DNA from: Syntrophaceae bacterium UBA6255
GTDB taxonomy: Bacteria > Desulfobacterota > Syntrophia > Syntrophales > Smithellaceae
NCBI GenBank assembly: GCA_002441205.1
Contig: DJVN01000222.1
Span: 16,581 to 26,837, forward strand
Length of the DNA: 10,257 nt
Direction of reading: 5' to 3'
Positions 1 to 7,346 of this stretch are shown piece by piece (the first letter of the stretch is position 1; each line of letters opens with the position of its first letter). The translations under genes and the position numbers were made by a program. The notes beneath the pieces were generated by a model. It did no database searches. It worked only from the letters and a program-made list of their open reading frames with translations, and was not told the origin of the DNA.

Positions 1-23
1 TTCAAGTCCCTTCACTCACCCCA
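1..23 (+). tRNA. tRNA-His, 3' end only (cut by window edge)
   Basis: The first 23 bases read as the end of a tRNA: a 7-base T loop (TTCAAGT, 1-7), the 3' half of the T stem (CCCTT, 8-12), a 7-base acceptor 3' strand (CACTCAC, 13-19), a discriminator C at 20 and an encoded CCA at 21-23. A discriminator C after an acceptor ending in CAC is the hallmark of bacterial tRNA-His, where it pairs with the extra G at -1. The anticodon lies outside the window, so the identity rests on the discriminator base and on the position at the head of a His-Arg-Lys cluster. Confidence 0.75.
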
Positions 24-45
24 TTTTATAATGGTTGGACAAAGA

Positions 46-122
46 GCGCCCGTAGCTCAGCTGGATAGAGTCGCAGACTTCGAATCTGTTGGTCGTAGGT
101 TCGAATCCTACCGGGCGTACCA
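46..122 (+). tRNA. tRNA-Arg (anticodon TCG)
   Basis: A complete cloverleaf can be folded. The acceptor GCGCCCG (46-52) pairs with CGGGCGT (112-118) with one G-U at the end, followed by discriminator A and an encoded CCA (120-122). The D arm starts GCTC. The anticodon stem GCAGA/TCTGT encloses the loop CTTCGAA with anticodon TCG at 80-82, which reads CGA and, by wobble, other CGN arginine codons. The T arm contains GGTTCGAATCC. The D stem closes with GAGT instead of GAGC, giving a tolerated G-U pair. It lies 23 bases after the tRNA-His end, probably in one transcript. Confidence 0.96.
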
Positions 123-177
123 GAATAAAAAAGAGAGAGTTCTTTATAAATAAAAAAGTGTTTTTTAAATAAAGAAA

Positions 178-253
178 GGGCCCTTAGCTCAACTGGCAGA
201 GCAAATGACTCTTAATCATTAGGTTGTCGGTTCGATTCCGACAGGGCTCACCA
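178..253 (+). tRNA. tRNA-Lys (anticodon CTT)
   Basis: The acceptor GGGCCCT (178-184) pairs with AGGGCTC (243-249), followed by discriminator A and an encoded CCA (251-253). The anticodon stem AATGA/TCATT holds the loop CTCTTAA with anticodon CTT at 211-213, specific for AAG lysine codons. The T arm GGTTCGATTCC is standard. It is the last gene of the tRNA cluster and is followed after 6 bases by an intrinsic terminator. The 55-base spacer from tRNA-Arg is AT-rich with no obvious promoter, which suggests processing from a shared precursor. Confidence 0.96.
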
Positions 254-259
254 AAGACC

Positions 260-292
260 AAGCACTTACGATTTTCGTAGGTGCTTTTTTTT
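260..292 (+). terminator. Rho-independent terminator of the tRNA cluster
   Basis: A 12-bp stem, AAGCACTTACGA (260-271) with TCGTAGGTGCTT (275-286), contains a single G-U pair and a 3-base TTT loop. It runs directly into eight T residues (285-292). It sits 6 bases after the CCA of tRNA-Lys. There is no matching A tract on its left side, so it should work mainly on plus-strand transcripts. Confidence 0.93.
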
Positions 293-505
293 CAAAAACC
301 GCACAGAGTTGAACACTCTCTTCATAATAAAGAGGTTGTGTGATTGACAGGTTGTATATTCATCGGGAACGATGATTTGAGATTGGCAGGAAAGAAGGTT
401 GTCGATACCATTTTCAAAGAAATAATATTGAAAAAAAGCCTCGTTTTTTGGTATTAAGCCAAAAATTTTGTCTTTGTGTATAAATAACGCATTTATTTTT
501 CGCAA
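266..505 (-). pseudogene. Probable remnant of a DUF47 (PhoU-like) protein gene, N-terminal part
   Basis: The reading frame contains FGLIPKNEAFF followed by a stretch ending FENGIDNLL. This resembles the conserved start of DUF47 proteins, PhoU-like putative phosphate-transport regulators, which typically begin with a short F-x-L-I-P-K-x-x-x-F-F segment and then F-x-x-x-x-x-N. Only about 35 codons look family-like; the rest, through the tRNA terminator to the stop, does not, whereas intact members have about 210 residues. The open frame has only a TTG start at 505 inside the PilZ gene. An ATG at 492-490 lies immediately after the PilZ stop codon in another frame; one extra base in the A4/T5 run near 465-473 would join that ATG to the conserved motif. 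This suggests a frameshifted and truncated gene. Family assignment is from memory of the motif, so it is tentative. Confidence 0.38.
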
Positions 506-894
506 AGCGTTACTTCGTTAATTAAATTTTCCAGCGCTGATTCATCACAGAAGCCCATCCACTTGAATTTTACTCCTCGTCGCCGGAATTGTCCGGATGA
601 TTCCGTGCTTTCAGAAACAGGTATGTCGGAAACTGTATCGAATCTAAGGTTGTCTGTTCTATAAGGCGGTTTTTTTGTAATCATTTGTAGAAAGCTGGAC
701 TTTTCAATGCCGGATGGCGAACCTTGGTAGATGAAAGCCATGCCGCCCTTGCTTATATCAATTAATCGAACTGTTTTTTCTTCATGATCGATACTGCAAG
801 GAGATATGACAACTAACGTGCCTTCTTCGACGAAATAACGCTGGTGCCTTCTGCGATTGAATAACTTTTTAAATCTGTCCAACGCTCCGGTCAT
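493..894 (-). CDS. PilZ-domain protein (putative cyclic-di-GMP receptor)
   Basis: This is a 133-residue soluble protein made almost wholly of one PilZ domain. The N-terminal basic region carries the RxxxR cyclic-di-GMP motif (R15-R19 in RRRHQR), and the second binding motif, D/N-x-S-x-x-G, is present as DISKGG (46-51). A late RRRGVKF segment fits the last strands of the barrel. Both ligand motifs are intact, so binding of the second messenger is likely; the output partner is unknown. There is no signal peptide or membrane segment. I start it at the ATG at 894: GAAGGA (903-908) lies 8 bases upstream. An in-frame TTG at 912 would add six residues but would put the start beyond this ribosome-binding site. 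The gene is transcribed away from the GT-C-like gene, divergently across about 220 bp. Confidence 0.85.
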   Translation of the reverse strand: MTGALDRFKKLFNRRRHQRYFVEEGTLVVISPCSIDHEEKTVRLIDISKGGMAFIYQGSPSGIEKSSFLQMITKKPPYRTDNLRFDTVSDIPVSESTESSGQFRRRGVKFKWMGFCDESALENLINEVTLCEK

Positions 895-917
895 GCTTCT
901 ATTCCTTCGCAAAGCAT
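891..917 (-). other. Eight-codon upstream ORF overlapping the PilZ start
   Basis: An ATG at 917 opens eight codons whose TGA stop overlaps the PilZ ATG in an ATGA arrangement (894-891), the geometry of translational coupling. The PilZ Shine-Dalgarno sequence lies inside it. The mini-ORF itself has no ribosome-binding site that I can see, so it may be accidental. Confidence 0.2.
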
Positions 918-935
918 TAAAAAAGAATTTTTAAT
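916..935. repeat. AT-rich perfect inverted repeat upstream of the PilZ gene
   Basis: ATTAAAAA (916-923) and TTTTTAAT (928-935) are perfect inverted copies separated by AGAA. They lie in the 5' region of the PilZ gene, in the 222-bp divergent spacer (895-1116), which otherwise contains only AT-rich sequence and no promoter I can defend. It could be an operator or simply base composition. Confidence 0.3.
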
Positions 936-1116
936 GGCTCGTAATTTAACATAAAATTATAAAATTTTAAAATTAAAAATAGCAGGACATCGTTGCGCGG
1001 TAAAACCACTTATATCTTTAAGTTTTTACGAGACTGATTTAAATGCCGCAGTAGATTTCAAATGCAAATAGTGATAATCAGGCAAGGAAATCAATTTCAA
1101 ATAATATAGGATTAAT

Positions 1117-2739
1117 ATGCCGAGTGAATCTATGGATAGAAAAGAACGTAATATTTTTAATTCTATAAGTGAAGGACATTCCATAAAAAAAAATCTTAAG
1201 TTGATGCATGTTGATCGTGGCGCCGGTAAAAAAAGAACGAGCGTAAGGATATTGTTTGCGGCGCTCCTGATTTGCAGCACGTTGTTTGTGTATTTCCCTT
1301 CTATAAATGTGGTTTTCATCAATGATCAATTGTCATACTTTTTAGAACTGGATGGAGAAACTTCGTTAGGTTCCGGTTTTCAGCTCCTCGATTATGGCGC
1401 ACAACGGCAATATAACAAAGGAGATGAAGTTCTTTACCGCCCTTTGCTGTTTACGTTTTTAGCTGTGGAGAATAGTTTATTAAAGCGTAATTTTAAATTA
1501 TGGAACCTTGCGAATATTTGTTTGCATATTTTAGTTGTTTTTTTGCTTTTTACAATTTTATGGCGCATAAATTATACATCACTGGCTTTTGGATTTGCTT
1601 TATTGTTTGGACTTTTAATGTCGAATTTTGCTCTGGTCACATTGCATCATTTGGGGGGCTACCTTATAGGATACGGATTGCTTCTCATAGCGTTATGGGC
1701 GGCAAGAGAAATGGCAAGTGACGGAGAAAGTATCGGCCTGCGATGGTTCCGGTTATATGGCTGTGCGATGACGGGCGCCATGCTACTTCACGAAATTGCC
1801 GTCATTGCGTCTTTGGCGGTCATTGCGTATGTCGGTTGGTGCCGACGGAGACAGTTCAATACCGAAAGCAAAAGATATATAGTCGCTTTGGGCGTACCGG
1901 TTCTTTTCTATGCGATGCTGTATTCTTTCCATGTTTGGCAATGTGAGCGGTTCTTATGGATAGATACTCATGGGGCGAATAACTCACCGATTGAATATTT
2001 ATTGAACATATTTTTGCTGATCGTTTACTGGTTGCAGCATATCTTTTTACCTGTATCCGGCCAAATGGTTTTTTCGTACATGCATTTTTCATCGTGGTCG
2101 TTGGATTATGGAAAATGGATACCCCATATGATTGTCCCCGGTTTTCTATGGATTGTTGTTCTGATTTGTATCGGGCGGGGTTTTGAGAGGAAGCATTTTA
2201 AGGAATCATTGCCTTTTGCGATGCTGATCTCCTTTTTGATCGTATCGTATGCGGGTATTAATGTCTTTGGCCGTTCCAGCCACGCCCTGCAAATATCGCA
2301 CTATGACTATTTCCCGGCTTTATTCGGCGCAGTATTGCTTTATTCGTTAGTTGATTTTTCAAAAGTTCGGTCAGCAAAAAAAACATTAGCTCTCGTGTGT
2401 CTCTTTCTTCTGGCTTTTTACAATGGTTTAGAAATCAGAAAAAATAGTCGTCTGGTTCACGAAATGTATAAACCAGTGGCCTCCTATCTGGAATTGGTTG
2501 AACGAGAAGTGCGACAGAAACTTTCCCGGTCTGATTTCTCCTTTTTCATCAAAGCAATCCCTCCGGAACTGGATATACGAATAAAAGGCGGGGTTGGATA
2601 TCCTGATCAGGGAAATGTTGTTGAGATGCACTTGCTTCGCGCATTATATGGTAAATATTACAATTCAGAAAATCCAATGGAGCTATATGTTATCAAAAAG
2701 ATTCAACCGGATAAATTGGATTTGCTGGTCGTCAAATAA
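1117..2739 (+). CDS. Polytopic GT-C-like membrane protein, putative glycosyltransferase
   Basis: This 540-residue protein has a soluble basic N-terminus (1-42), a first membrane segment (about 44-66), roughly ten further hydrophobic segments to about 435, and a soluble C-terminal tail of about 100 residues. The layout resembles GT-C lipid-linked-sugar glycosyltransferases of the PMT/DUF1736 (TMTC-like) type. After the first helix comes FINDQ (67-71), where the family carries an acidic D-D or D-E motif; YRPL follows at 107-110, then a helix with NICLH, LLHE (223-226) where relatives often have K-E, and a late HYDYFP (395-400). The first-loop motif is N-D rather than D-D, but D70 could still serve as catalytic acid. 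The ATG at 1117 follows a weak AGGA at 1108-1111. The substrate is unknown; glycan or glycoprotein assembly at the inner membrane is inferred. A non-enzymatic membrane protein is also possible. Confidence 0.6.
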   Translation: MPSESMDRKERNIFNSISEGHSIKKNLKLMHVDRGAGKKRTSVRILFAALLICSTLFVYFPSINVVFINDQLSYFLELDGETSLGSGFQLLDYGAQRQYNKGDEVLYRPLLFTFLAVENSLLKRNFKLWNLANICLHILVVFLLFTILWRINYTSLAFGFALLFGLLMSNFALVTLHHLGGYLIGYGLLLIALWAAREMASDGESIGLRWFRLYGCAMTGAMLLHEIAVIASLAVIAYVGWCRRRQFNTESKRYIVALGVPVLFYAMLYSFHVWQCERFLWIDTHGANNSPIEYLLNIFLLIVYWLQHIFLPVSGQMVFSYMHFSSWSLDYGKWIPHMIVPGFLWIVVLICIGRGFERKHFKESLPFAMLISFLIVSYAGINVFGRSSHALQISHYDYFPALFGAVLLYSLVDFSKVRSAKKTLALVCLFLLAFYNGLEIRKNSRLVHEMYKPVASYLELVEREVRQKLSRSDFSFFIKAIPPELDIRIKGGVGYPDQGNVVEMHLLRALYGKYYNSENPMELYVIKKIQPDKLDLLVVK

Positions 2740-2855
2740 CGTCAAGACAAATAAATAAATTATTTAAAGCAGGATACGCAAACTTTTTTTAAACCAATAA
2801 CAAGAAAATATGTGGAACTCTTAGTACTTGAAATTGAATGTATTAAAAGGTTATT

Positions 2856-2876
2856 ATGAAAAAAATTCATATATAA
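2856..2876 (+). other. Possible six-codon leader ORF before the AsmA gene
   Basis: AAAAGG (2845-2850) stands 5 bases before an ATG that opens MKKIHI and a TAA stop at 2874-2876. The stop overlaps the TAAGG that I take as the ribosome-binding site of the AsmA gene. This gives a possible re-initiation leader. The peptide is too short to test by coding statistics. Confidence 0.25.
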
Positions 2877-2887
2877 GGCGATCTGAA

Positions 2888-5800
2888 TTGACATTAAAAA
2901 AGAAAATCGTCATTACCTTGTTCATTGTATCGGTGGTGGTCATCATCGGGCTTTTAGTGCGCGCATGGTTTTATGCCGCAGAGAAGGTGTCGCGTCCGGA
3001 CAGTTACAGGGAATACATCACGAAAACCGTAAGTGATAAGTTGAAGCGCAGTGTCACGTATGAAACAGGAACCGCCGCTCTTACTTTGCGCGACGGACTG
3101 TCCATGCAATTTGCCAATCTGATCATCAAGGAGAAGAACGGCTCGACTGATTTTCTAACGGTAGATAAAGTTGTGGCACGGATAAATATTCTTCCTCTTC
3201 TAAGAAATCGTCTGGTCTTCGGTGAAATCGTTCTTCATCAGCCCCGAATTTTGTTAAAAAGGGACAGCTCCGGTGTGCTGAATATCGATGATCTTTTAAA
3301 GAGAGAAGAAGACAAAAAAGCTCCGAAATTCCGGAAAATTATCATTGAAAACGGGTCGGCGGTTTTTGTGGACCAGTACACGGGTAAAGGGGAGCTCTTG
3401 ACTTCTCTGGAAACGATAAACGGAAAGTTTGATGCTCTTTTCTGGACGAACAGATATCGTTTCCATTTTACAACCCATGTGATTGAAAATAAAAACAAGG
3501 CGAAACTCACCCTGAATGGTTTTCTCAATCCTGCTCCCGCCGAAAAACCAGTTTATGAAAGTAAAGTAAGAACTTCTATTCACATGGAAGGAACAGATCT
3601 AAAACATTATGTTCCTTATCTGGAAAAATATACGCCTATCCAGCAAATAGCCGGAAATTTGAACGTGGATATGACCTTTTCGGGAAAATATTCGGATTTC
3701 AAATCAAAAGGCACGATCATCATTAAGAACCCGTTCCTTTATTATCCGGGCGTGTTCAGTAGCGTTGTTCAACCGCGGCTGATTCAGGTAAATTATTCAT
3801 TAAAACGAGACAGTGATAACCTGAATCTTAATATAGTTGATCTGGCCGTTGATGATTTTCACGCTAAGGGCAGCTTTGATATTGATGATTTGGATAAGAA
3901 AGACCCGCTTTTGAAAGCATCGGCTGTCACGAAAGTTTTTTCTTTCAAAGAAGTCAAACCCTATGTTCCCTGGGGAATTATTCATGATGATGTATCAGGT
4001 TTCATTCAAGATCATATAAAAGATGGCCGGTTTCGGCTGGTTGAAGGAAAGCTTAAAGGAAGAATAAGCCAGCTGGCTGATATGTATGGTAAAGAAAGCA
4101 TCGATGTCGTTTCCATCCGGGCGGAAGTGGAAAAAGGAGTTTTCGCATTTAACAGTACGACGCCCGCTTTTCATGATATCAACGGGATATTGGAATTGAA
4201 AGAGCGGAAATTTTCACTGAGAAAAATGAATGGCCGATTCGGCGATGCCCCTTGTACAATGGAGGGAAATATCTCCGATTTCGCGCGGCCTCAAAAAAAT
4301 ATTTACACTGCGTCTATGAAAATTCAACCTTCACGTGATGAAGTCCTGTGGCTCTTGGGAAAAGAAAAATTCCGTGAATCAAGCTTTCAAGGGACTTCCA
4401 TGCTTTTTTTGTCGGGGAAGGGAACGGATGAAGAATATCATATCAATGCCAGTTGGGATCTGTTTGATGTCGCTTATGCTTATTCAGATATTTTGAAAAA
4501 ATCCAAATCAAGAAAAAATCATATTCATGCTAAAATCGTGATTAACGATGATGCGGTTAACGTTACTTCATTTAAATATTATTTGCCGCCGGTCAATATC
4601 AACGCATCGGCAAGATTCCGTTTTGCGGGAGATATTCCCGTGTCTTTTAATATTCGATCCGGCGTATTTGATATAAGAGACGCCGTTCCTATTCTGCCGG
4701 TTTTGCGCAAGTTTGAACCCGCGGGAAATTGTTCCTTAGCCATTGCCGGACAGGGGGATCTCAGCAGTCCTGCTTCCATTAACTGGAGCGGAAATATTTC
4801 GCTGGCCAACTTTTCATTCCGGCCTTTGAAAGAAGCCACGCCGCTGAAGGCTTTGACGGGCAAGGTTATTTTCAAGGGAAAGTCGGTGGAAACATCACTG
4901 TTAAAAGGAAAAATGGGAGATAGCTCTGTTCAAGGGAATTTCAAAATAGATGATCTGTCCCATCCCAGGGTAATCTGTCAATGGAGTACGAATCTGCTTC
5001 AAACAAAAGACCTCGGATTGCAAAGCTCGCACGGTGACTTCAATTTATATGCTGTTAAAGCACTGATTAGCATACAGGACAACATTATTCAAATGGATAG
5101 TCTTTCGTTTGTGTCGGGAAAATCAAGTTTCAACATGACCGGCGAAATACATGACTGGGAAAATCCAAAAGTTAAAGTTGAATTGTCTTCCCCATATATG
5201 GAATCAGAGGATCTCAAACGGCTTATTTCTCTTGAATATCCGCAGAAGGAAAAAAAGGCATCATCTGCCATGGAGTTGAACGCAACGTTCAACATCAGTG
5301 ACGGTAAGCTCGATAAAATTGATTTCAAAAATCTATACGCCGAATTAAAGTATAACCGTGGAATGCTTGACGTTGAAACACTGGAAGCCGATGTCTTTGA
5401 CGGCAAATTTAAGGCCGGAGGACAAGTCATTGTGAATTCGGACGAAGGTAATCATTATAAAACGAATTTATCGATCAGCAAAATGTCGCTGGAAAAAATT
5501 CAAGGTTATCTGAATTTGGGAGAACGTACCATCACGGGTAGATTATCCCTGTCGGGGGATTTGACAACGTCAGGGCGTGATTCCGGAGAACTTCAAAAAA
5601 ACGCAGAGGGAACATTTGAAGTCCGGGCTGAAAAAGGTATCTTGAAAAGGTTCTCCGTGCTTTCCAAAATATTTTCCATTCTGAATGTTTTCCAATTGGC
5701 AAAGCTTCAACTTCCGGATATGGCAAAAGGCGGTATGCCCTATAAGAAGATAACTTTCCATACTTCTATGAAAAACGGAATATTGTCTTCAAAAGATTTC

Positions 5801-6127
5801 TTTATTGACAGCAACGCAATTCAGTTTTCCGGTACGGGTAATGTTGATTATATCAACAGGAAAGTTGATTATATCATCGGTGTACATCCATTGCAGACAC
5901 TGGATCTTATCGCTGCAAAGATTCCCATCGCGGGATGGATTATTACGGATGAGAGGGGCAAATTAATTACTTTTAATTTCAAGGTGGGTGGTTCCTGGGA
6001 GAATCCGGAAGTGACTGCCATAACAACGGAATCTATAGGGAGAGGAACGCTGGATGTATTTCGGCGATTATTTAAGTTACCGGAAAAACTTGTAACAGAT
6101 ACCGGTGAAGTGATTTTAGGACGCTAA
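2888..6127 (+). CDS. AsmA-family (YhdP/TamB-like) inner-membrane-anchored periplasmic protein
   Basis: The protein has about 1079 residues: a short basic start (LKKK), one membrane anchor (about residues 6-28), then a long beta-rich periplasmic region. The N-terminal domain shows the AsmA pattern: a membrane-proximal helix, then segments such as TVDKVVARINILPLL and VLHQPRILLKRDSSGVLNIDDLL-type strands (about residues 95-140). The last ~170 residues carry the AsmA C-terminal domain, recognisable by GILKRFSVLSKIFSILNVF and later SGTGNVDY and VGGSWENPEV. Family members form groove-shaped bridges that move phospholipids between the inner and outer membranes. I chose the TTG at 2888 because TAAGG (2874-2878) lies 9 bases upstream and because the membrane anchor then starts the protein, as is usual. 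An in-frame TTG at 2828 gives 1099 residues but has no good ribosome-binding site. It lies downstream of the GT-C-like gene in the same direction and may share its transcript. Confidence 0.88.
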   Translation: MTLKKKIVITLFIVSVVVIIGLLVRAWFYAAEKVSRPDSYREYITKTVSDKLKRSVTYETGTAALTLRDGLSMQFANLIIKEKNGSTDFLTVDKVVARINILPLLRNRLVFGEIVLHQPRILLKRDSSGVLNIDDLLKREEDKKAPKFRKIIIENGSAVFVDQYTGKGELLTSLETINGKFDALFWTNRYRFHFTTHVIENKNKAKLTLNGFLNPAPAEKPVYESKVRTSIHMEGTDLKHYVPYLEKYTPIQQIAGNLNVDMTFSGKYSDFKSKGTIIIKNPFLYYPGVFSSVVQPRLIQVNYSLKRDSDNLNLNIVDLAVDDFHAKGSFDIDDLDKKDPLLKASAVTKVFSFKEVKPYVPWGIIHDDVSGFIQDHIKDGRFRLVEGKLKGRISQLADMYGKESIDVVSIRAEVEKGVFAFNSTTPAFHDINGILELKERKFSLRKMNGRFGDAPCTMEGNISDFARPQKNIYTASMKIQPSRDEVLWLLGKEKFRESSFQGTSMLFLSGKGTDEEYHINASWDLFDVAYAYSDILKKSKSRKNHIHAKIVINDDAVNVTSFKYYLPPVNINASARFRFAGDIPVSFNIRSGVFDIRDAVPILPVLRKFEPAGNCSLAIAGQGDLSSPASINWSGNISLANFSFRPLKEATPLKALTGKVIFKGKSVETSLLKGKMGDSSVQGNFKIDDLSHPRVICQWSTNLLQTKDLGLQSSHGDFNLYAVKALISIQDNIIQMDSLSFVSGKSSFNMTGEIHDWENPKVKVELSSPYMESEDLKRLISLEYPQKEKKASSAMELNATFNISDGKLDKIDFKNLYAELKYNRGMLDVETLEADVFDGKFKAGGQVIVNSDEGNHYKTNLSISKMSLEKIQGYLNLGERTITGRLSLSGDLTTSGRDSGELQKNAEGTFEVRAEKGILKRFSVLSKIFSILNVFQLAKLQLPDMAKGGMPYKKITFHTSMKNGILSSKDFFIDSNAIQFSGTGNVDYINRKVDYIIGVHPLQTLDLIAAKIPIAGWIITDERGKLITFNFKVGGSWENPEVTAITTESIGRGTLDVFRRLFKLPEKLVTDTGEVILGR

Positions 6128-6205
6128 AATTTAAATACTTTGTCCCGGCCGAGCAAATTATTTACTCAAAATGATAATGATGTGACACATTAAAAAACAA
6201 TGAAT

Positions 6206-7093
6206 TTAAGACGAAGCTGTTTTGCCGTAGGAATTATCGACTGGAGCTTTGTCGCGACCCCGTTCACCAATGATAATCTTTGTTCCGGGAGTCTTCTTCC
6301 GGGAATAGACGATTAAGGTGCGCACCAGGCTCTTGTTGAATCTGCCCTTTTCCGCTTCTTCCAATAGAAGGTCAATAGCCGCGCGAAGCGAAAATGGTTT
6401 GCTTCTATATGGCCGCTCCGATATCAGGGCATCCAAGGCGTCAACCACCCCAATCAGTTGAGAATATTTGTTAAGGGTTTTTATTCCGAGAGGATAACCG
6501 GACCCGTCAAGCCTTTCATGATGCTGAAATGAAGAGAAAGAGTAATTTTTATGGTTATGACCAAAATAGTAATGCAGGAGCACATATCCTATTAATGGGT
6601 GGGAACTCAGTATCTCACGTTCATACAAAGTTATCGGAGTCGGTTTGTCCAGAATGCTCAGAGGTATACGCGATTTGCCTAGGTCATGGAAAAGGCTTAA
6701 CAGAAGGGCCTTATCCGCGGCAAACCGGCTTTTGATCGAATGATCGAAGGATATTTTTGCGGCAAGAATTGCTATGACTAAAACGTGGTGATAAGTATAG
6801 GGCGAAAGCTTTTTCATAAAAGCTAATTCCGACAATATTTTCTCCGGCATTTTCATATGGTGTATCGAACGGATTATCTTCTTATTGGTTTCAGGAGGGT
6901 ATAGGATGTGTGCGTACCGTTTGTCTTTAAAAGTCTGGATCAAATCTTTCATGATCCATTTGTCTTTGATTGGAACATAATGGACCTTCCCGGATAAACC
7001 GGCTACTTCATTCAAAACCTTTCTGGTGATTTTATTTCCAGCTTTTACAAGAAGTTTTTTATCAATGGCGTATAAATCTTTTTCCAGTCGCAT
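6206..7093 (-). CDS. HD-GYP domain protein, probable cyclic-di-GMP phosphodiesterase
   Basis: This is a 295-residue soluble protein. The HD-GYP domain occupies about residues 97-270 and keeps the family signatures: a histidine pair (102-103), the HDLGK metal motif (136-140), KP-x-x-x-T followed by an SSHP histidine (165), HHE (191-193), DGSGYP (196-201) and VDALDAL with RPYR (227-230). The metal ligands are therefore present, so hydrolysis of cyclic-di-GMP to pGpG or GMP is likely. The first ~90 residues lack receiver features. They include a K-L-L-V-K-A-G-x-x-I-T-x-x-x-L segment of a type often found in front of HD-GYP domains. The ATG at 7093 has a near-perfect AAGGAG (7100-7105) 6 bases upstream. 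The in-frame ATG at 7117 lacks one and lies in the predicted -10 box. The gene converges on the AsmA gene with a 78-bp gap. Confidence 0.9.
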   Translation of the reverse strand: MRLEKDLYAIDKKLLVKAGNKITRKVLNEVAGLSGKVHYVPIKDKWIMKDLIQTFKDKRYAHILYPPETNKKIIRSIHHMKMPEKILSELAFMKKLSPYTYHHVLVIAILAAKISFDHSIKSRFAADKALLLSLFHDLGKSRIPLSILDKPTPITLYEREILSSHPLIGYVLLHYYFGHNHKNYSFSSFQHHERLDGSGYPLGIKTLNKYSQLIGVVDALDALISERPYRSKPFSLRAAIDLLLEEAEKGRFNKSLVRTLIVYSRKKTPGTKIIIGERGRDKAPVDNSYGKTASS

Positions 7094-7099
7094 AATTTT

Positions 7100-7105
7100 C
7101 TCCTT
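7100..7105 (-). promoter_or_regulatory. Shine-Dalgarno site setting the HD-GYP start
   Basis: The minus strand reads AAGGAG 6 bases before the ATG at 7093. This favours that start over the ATG at 7117 and shortens the protein by eight residues. Confidence 0.8.
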
Positions 7106-7112
7106 GTTGAAT

Positions 7113-7141
7113 TTCATATTTTATTTATGCGGTTCTGTCAA
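7113..7141 (-). promoter_or_regulatory. Predicted sigma70-type promoter of the HD-GYP gene
   Basis: The minus strand shows a perfect TTGACA (-35, 7136-7141), a 17-base spacer and TATGAA (-10, 7113-7118). Transcription would start near 7106, giving a leader of only about a dozen bases that still includes the Shine-Dalgarno site. The upstream in-frame ATG (7117) is part of the -10 box, so it could not be translated from this promoter. Confidence 0.6.
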
Positions 7142-7171
7142 ATATTTTGCTCATATACGTAACTTGATCAT

Positions 7172-7194
7172 TTCGCCTCAGTTTGCTCGGCGAA
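7172..7194. repeat. Short GC-rich inverted repeat between divergent genes
   Basis: TTCGCC (7172-7177) and GGCGAA (7189-7194) are perfect inverted copies with an 11-base spacer. They lie about 30 bases upstream of the predicted HD-GYP -35 box and upstream of the symporter promoter. It stands out in AT-rich surroundings and could be an operator for either gene; there is no T tract to make it a terminator. Confidence 0.3.
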
Positions 7195-7224
7195 GGTTCA
7201 TTTTAAAATATCTATCAAAAAAAA

Positions 7225-7253
7225 TTGATTTTATAGCTCAAGAAAAGTATAGG
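7225..7253 (+). promoter_or_regulatory. Possible sigma70-type promoter of the symporter gene
   Basis: TTGATT (7225-7230), a 17-base spacer and TATAGG (7248-7253) each match four of six consensus bases. Transcription would leave a leader of roughly 85 bases before the ATG at 7347. The region is AT-rich, so chance matches are easy. Confidence 0.3.
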
Positions 7254-7346
7254 GTTGCTCAAATCAATTTACTTAATTACAGGTTTAATATTTTTTAGCA
7301 ATTCATCATCCTTGAATATAACACGTTAAAATAAGGAAAAAATACT

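Noticed and set aside
1..292. The tRNA cluster as an integration (attachment) site for a mobile element.
   Set aside because: No integrase, no repeated tRNA 3' end and no mobile-element gene is visible in the window.
1055..1102. Direct repeat ATTTCAAAT at 1055-1063 and 1094-1102 upstream of the GT-C-like gene.
   Set aside because: Two 9-base AT-rich copies without helical phasing or overlap with a promoter are plausible by chance.
1026..1329. Two minus-strand open frames across the divergent spacer and the start of the GT-C-like gene.
   Set aside because: They are antisense to a better-supported gene, lack ribosome-binding sites, and have compositions typical of translated AT-rich antisense sequence.
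6151..6167. Imperfect inverted repeat GAGCAAATTATTTACTC between the convergent AsmA and HD-GYP genes, considered as a terminator.
   Set aside because: It has a mismatch, an AT-only core and no T tract on either strand, so it is too weak to call a terminator.
7026..7298. A 90-codon plus-strand open frame overlapping the start of the HD-GYP gene.
   Set aside because: It lies antisense to a well-supported gene, has no ribosome-binding site, and its product resembles no family.
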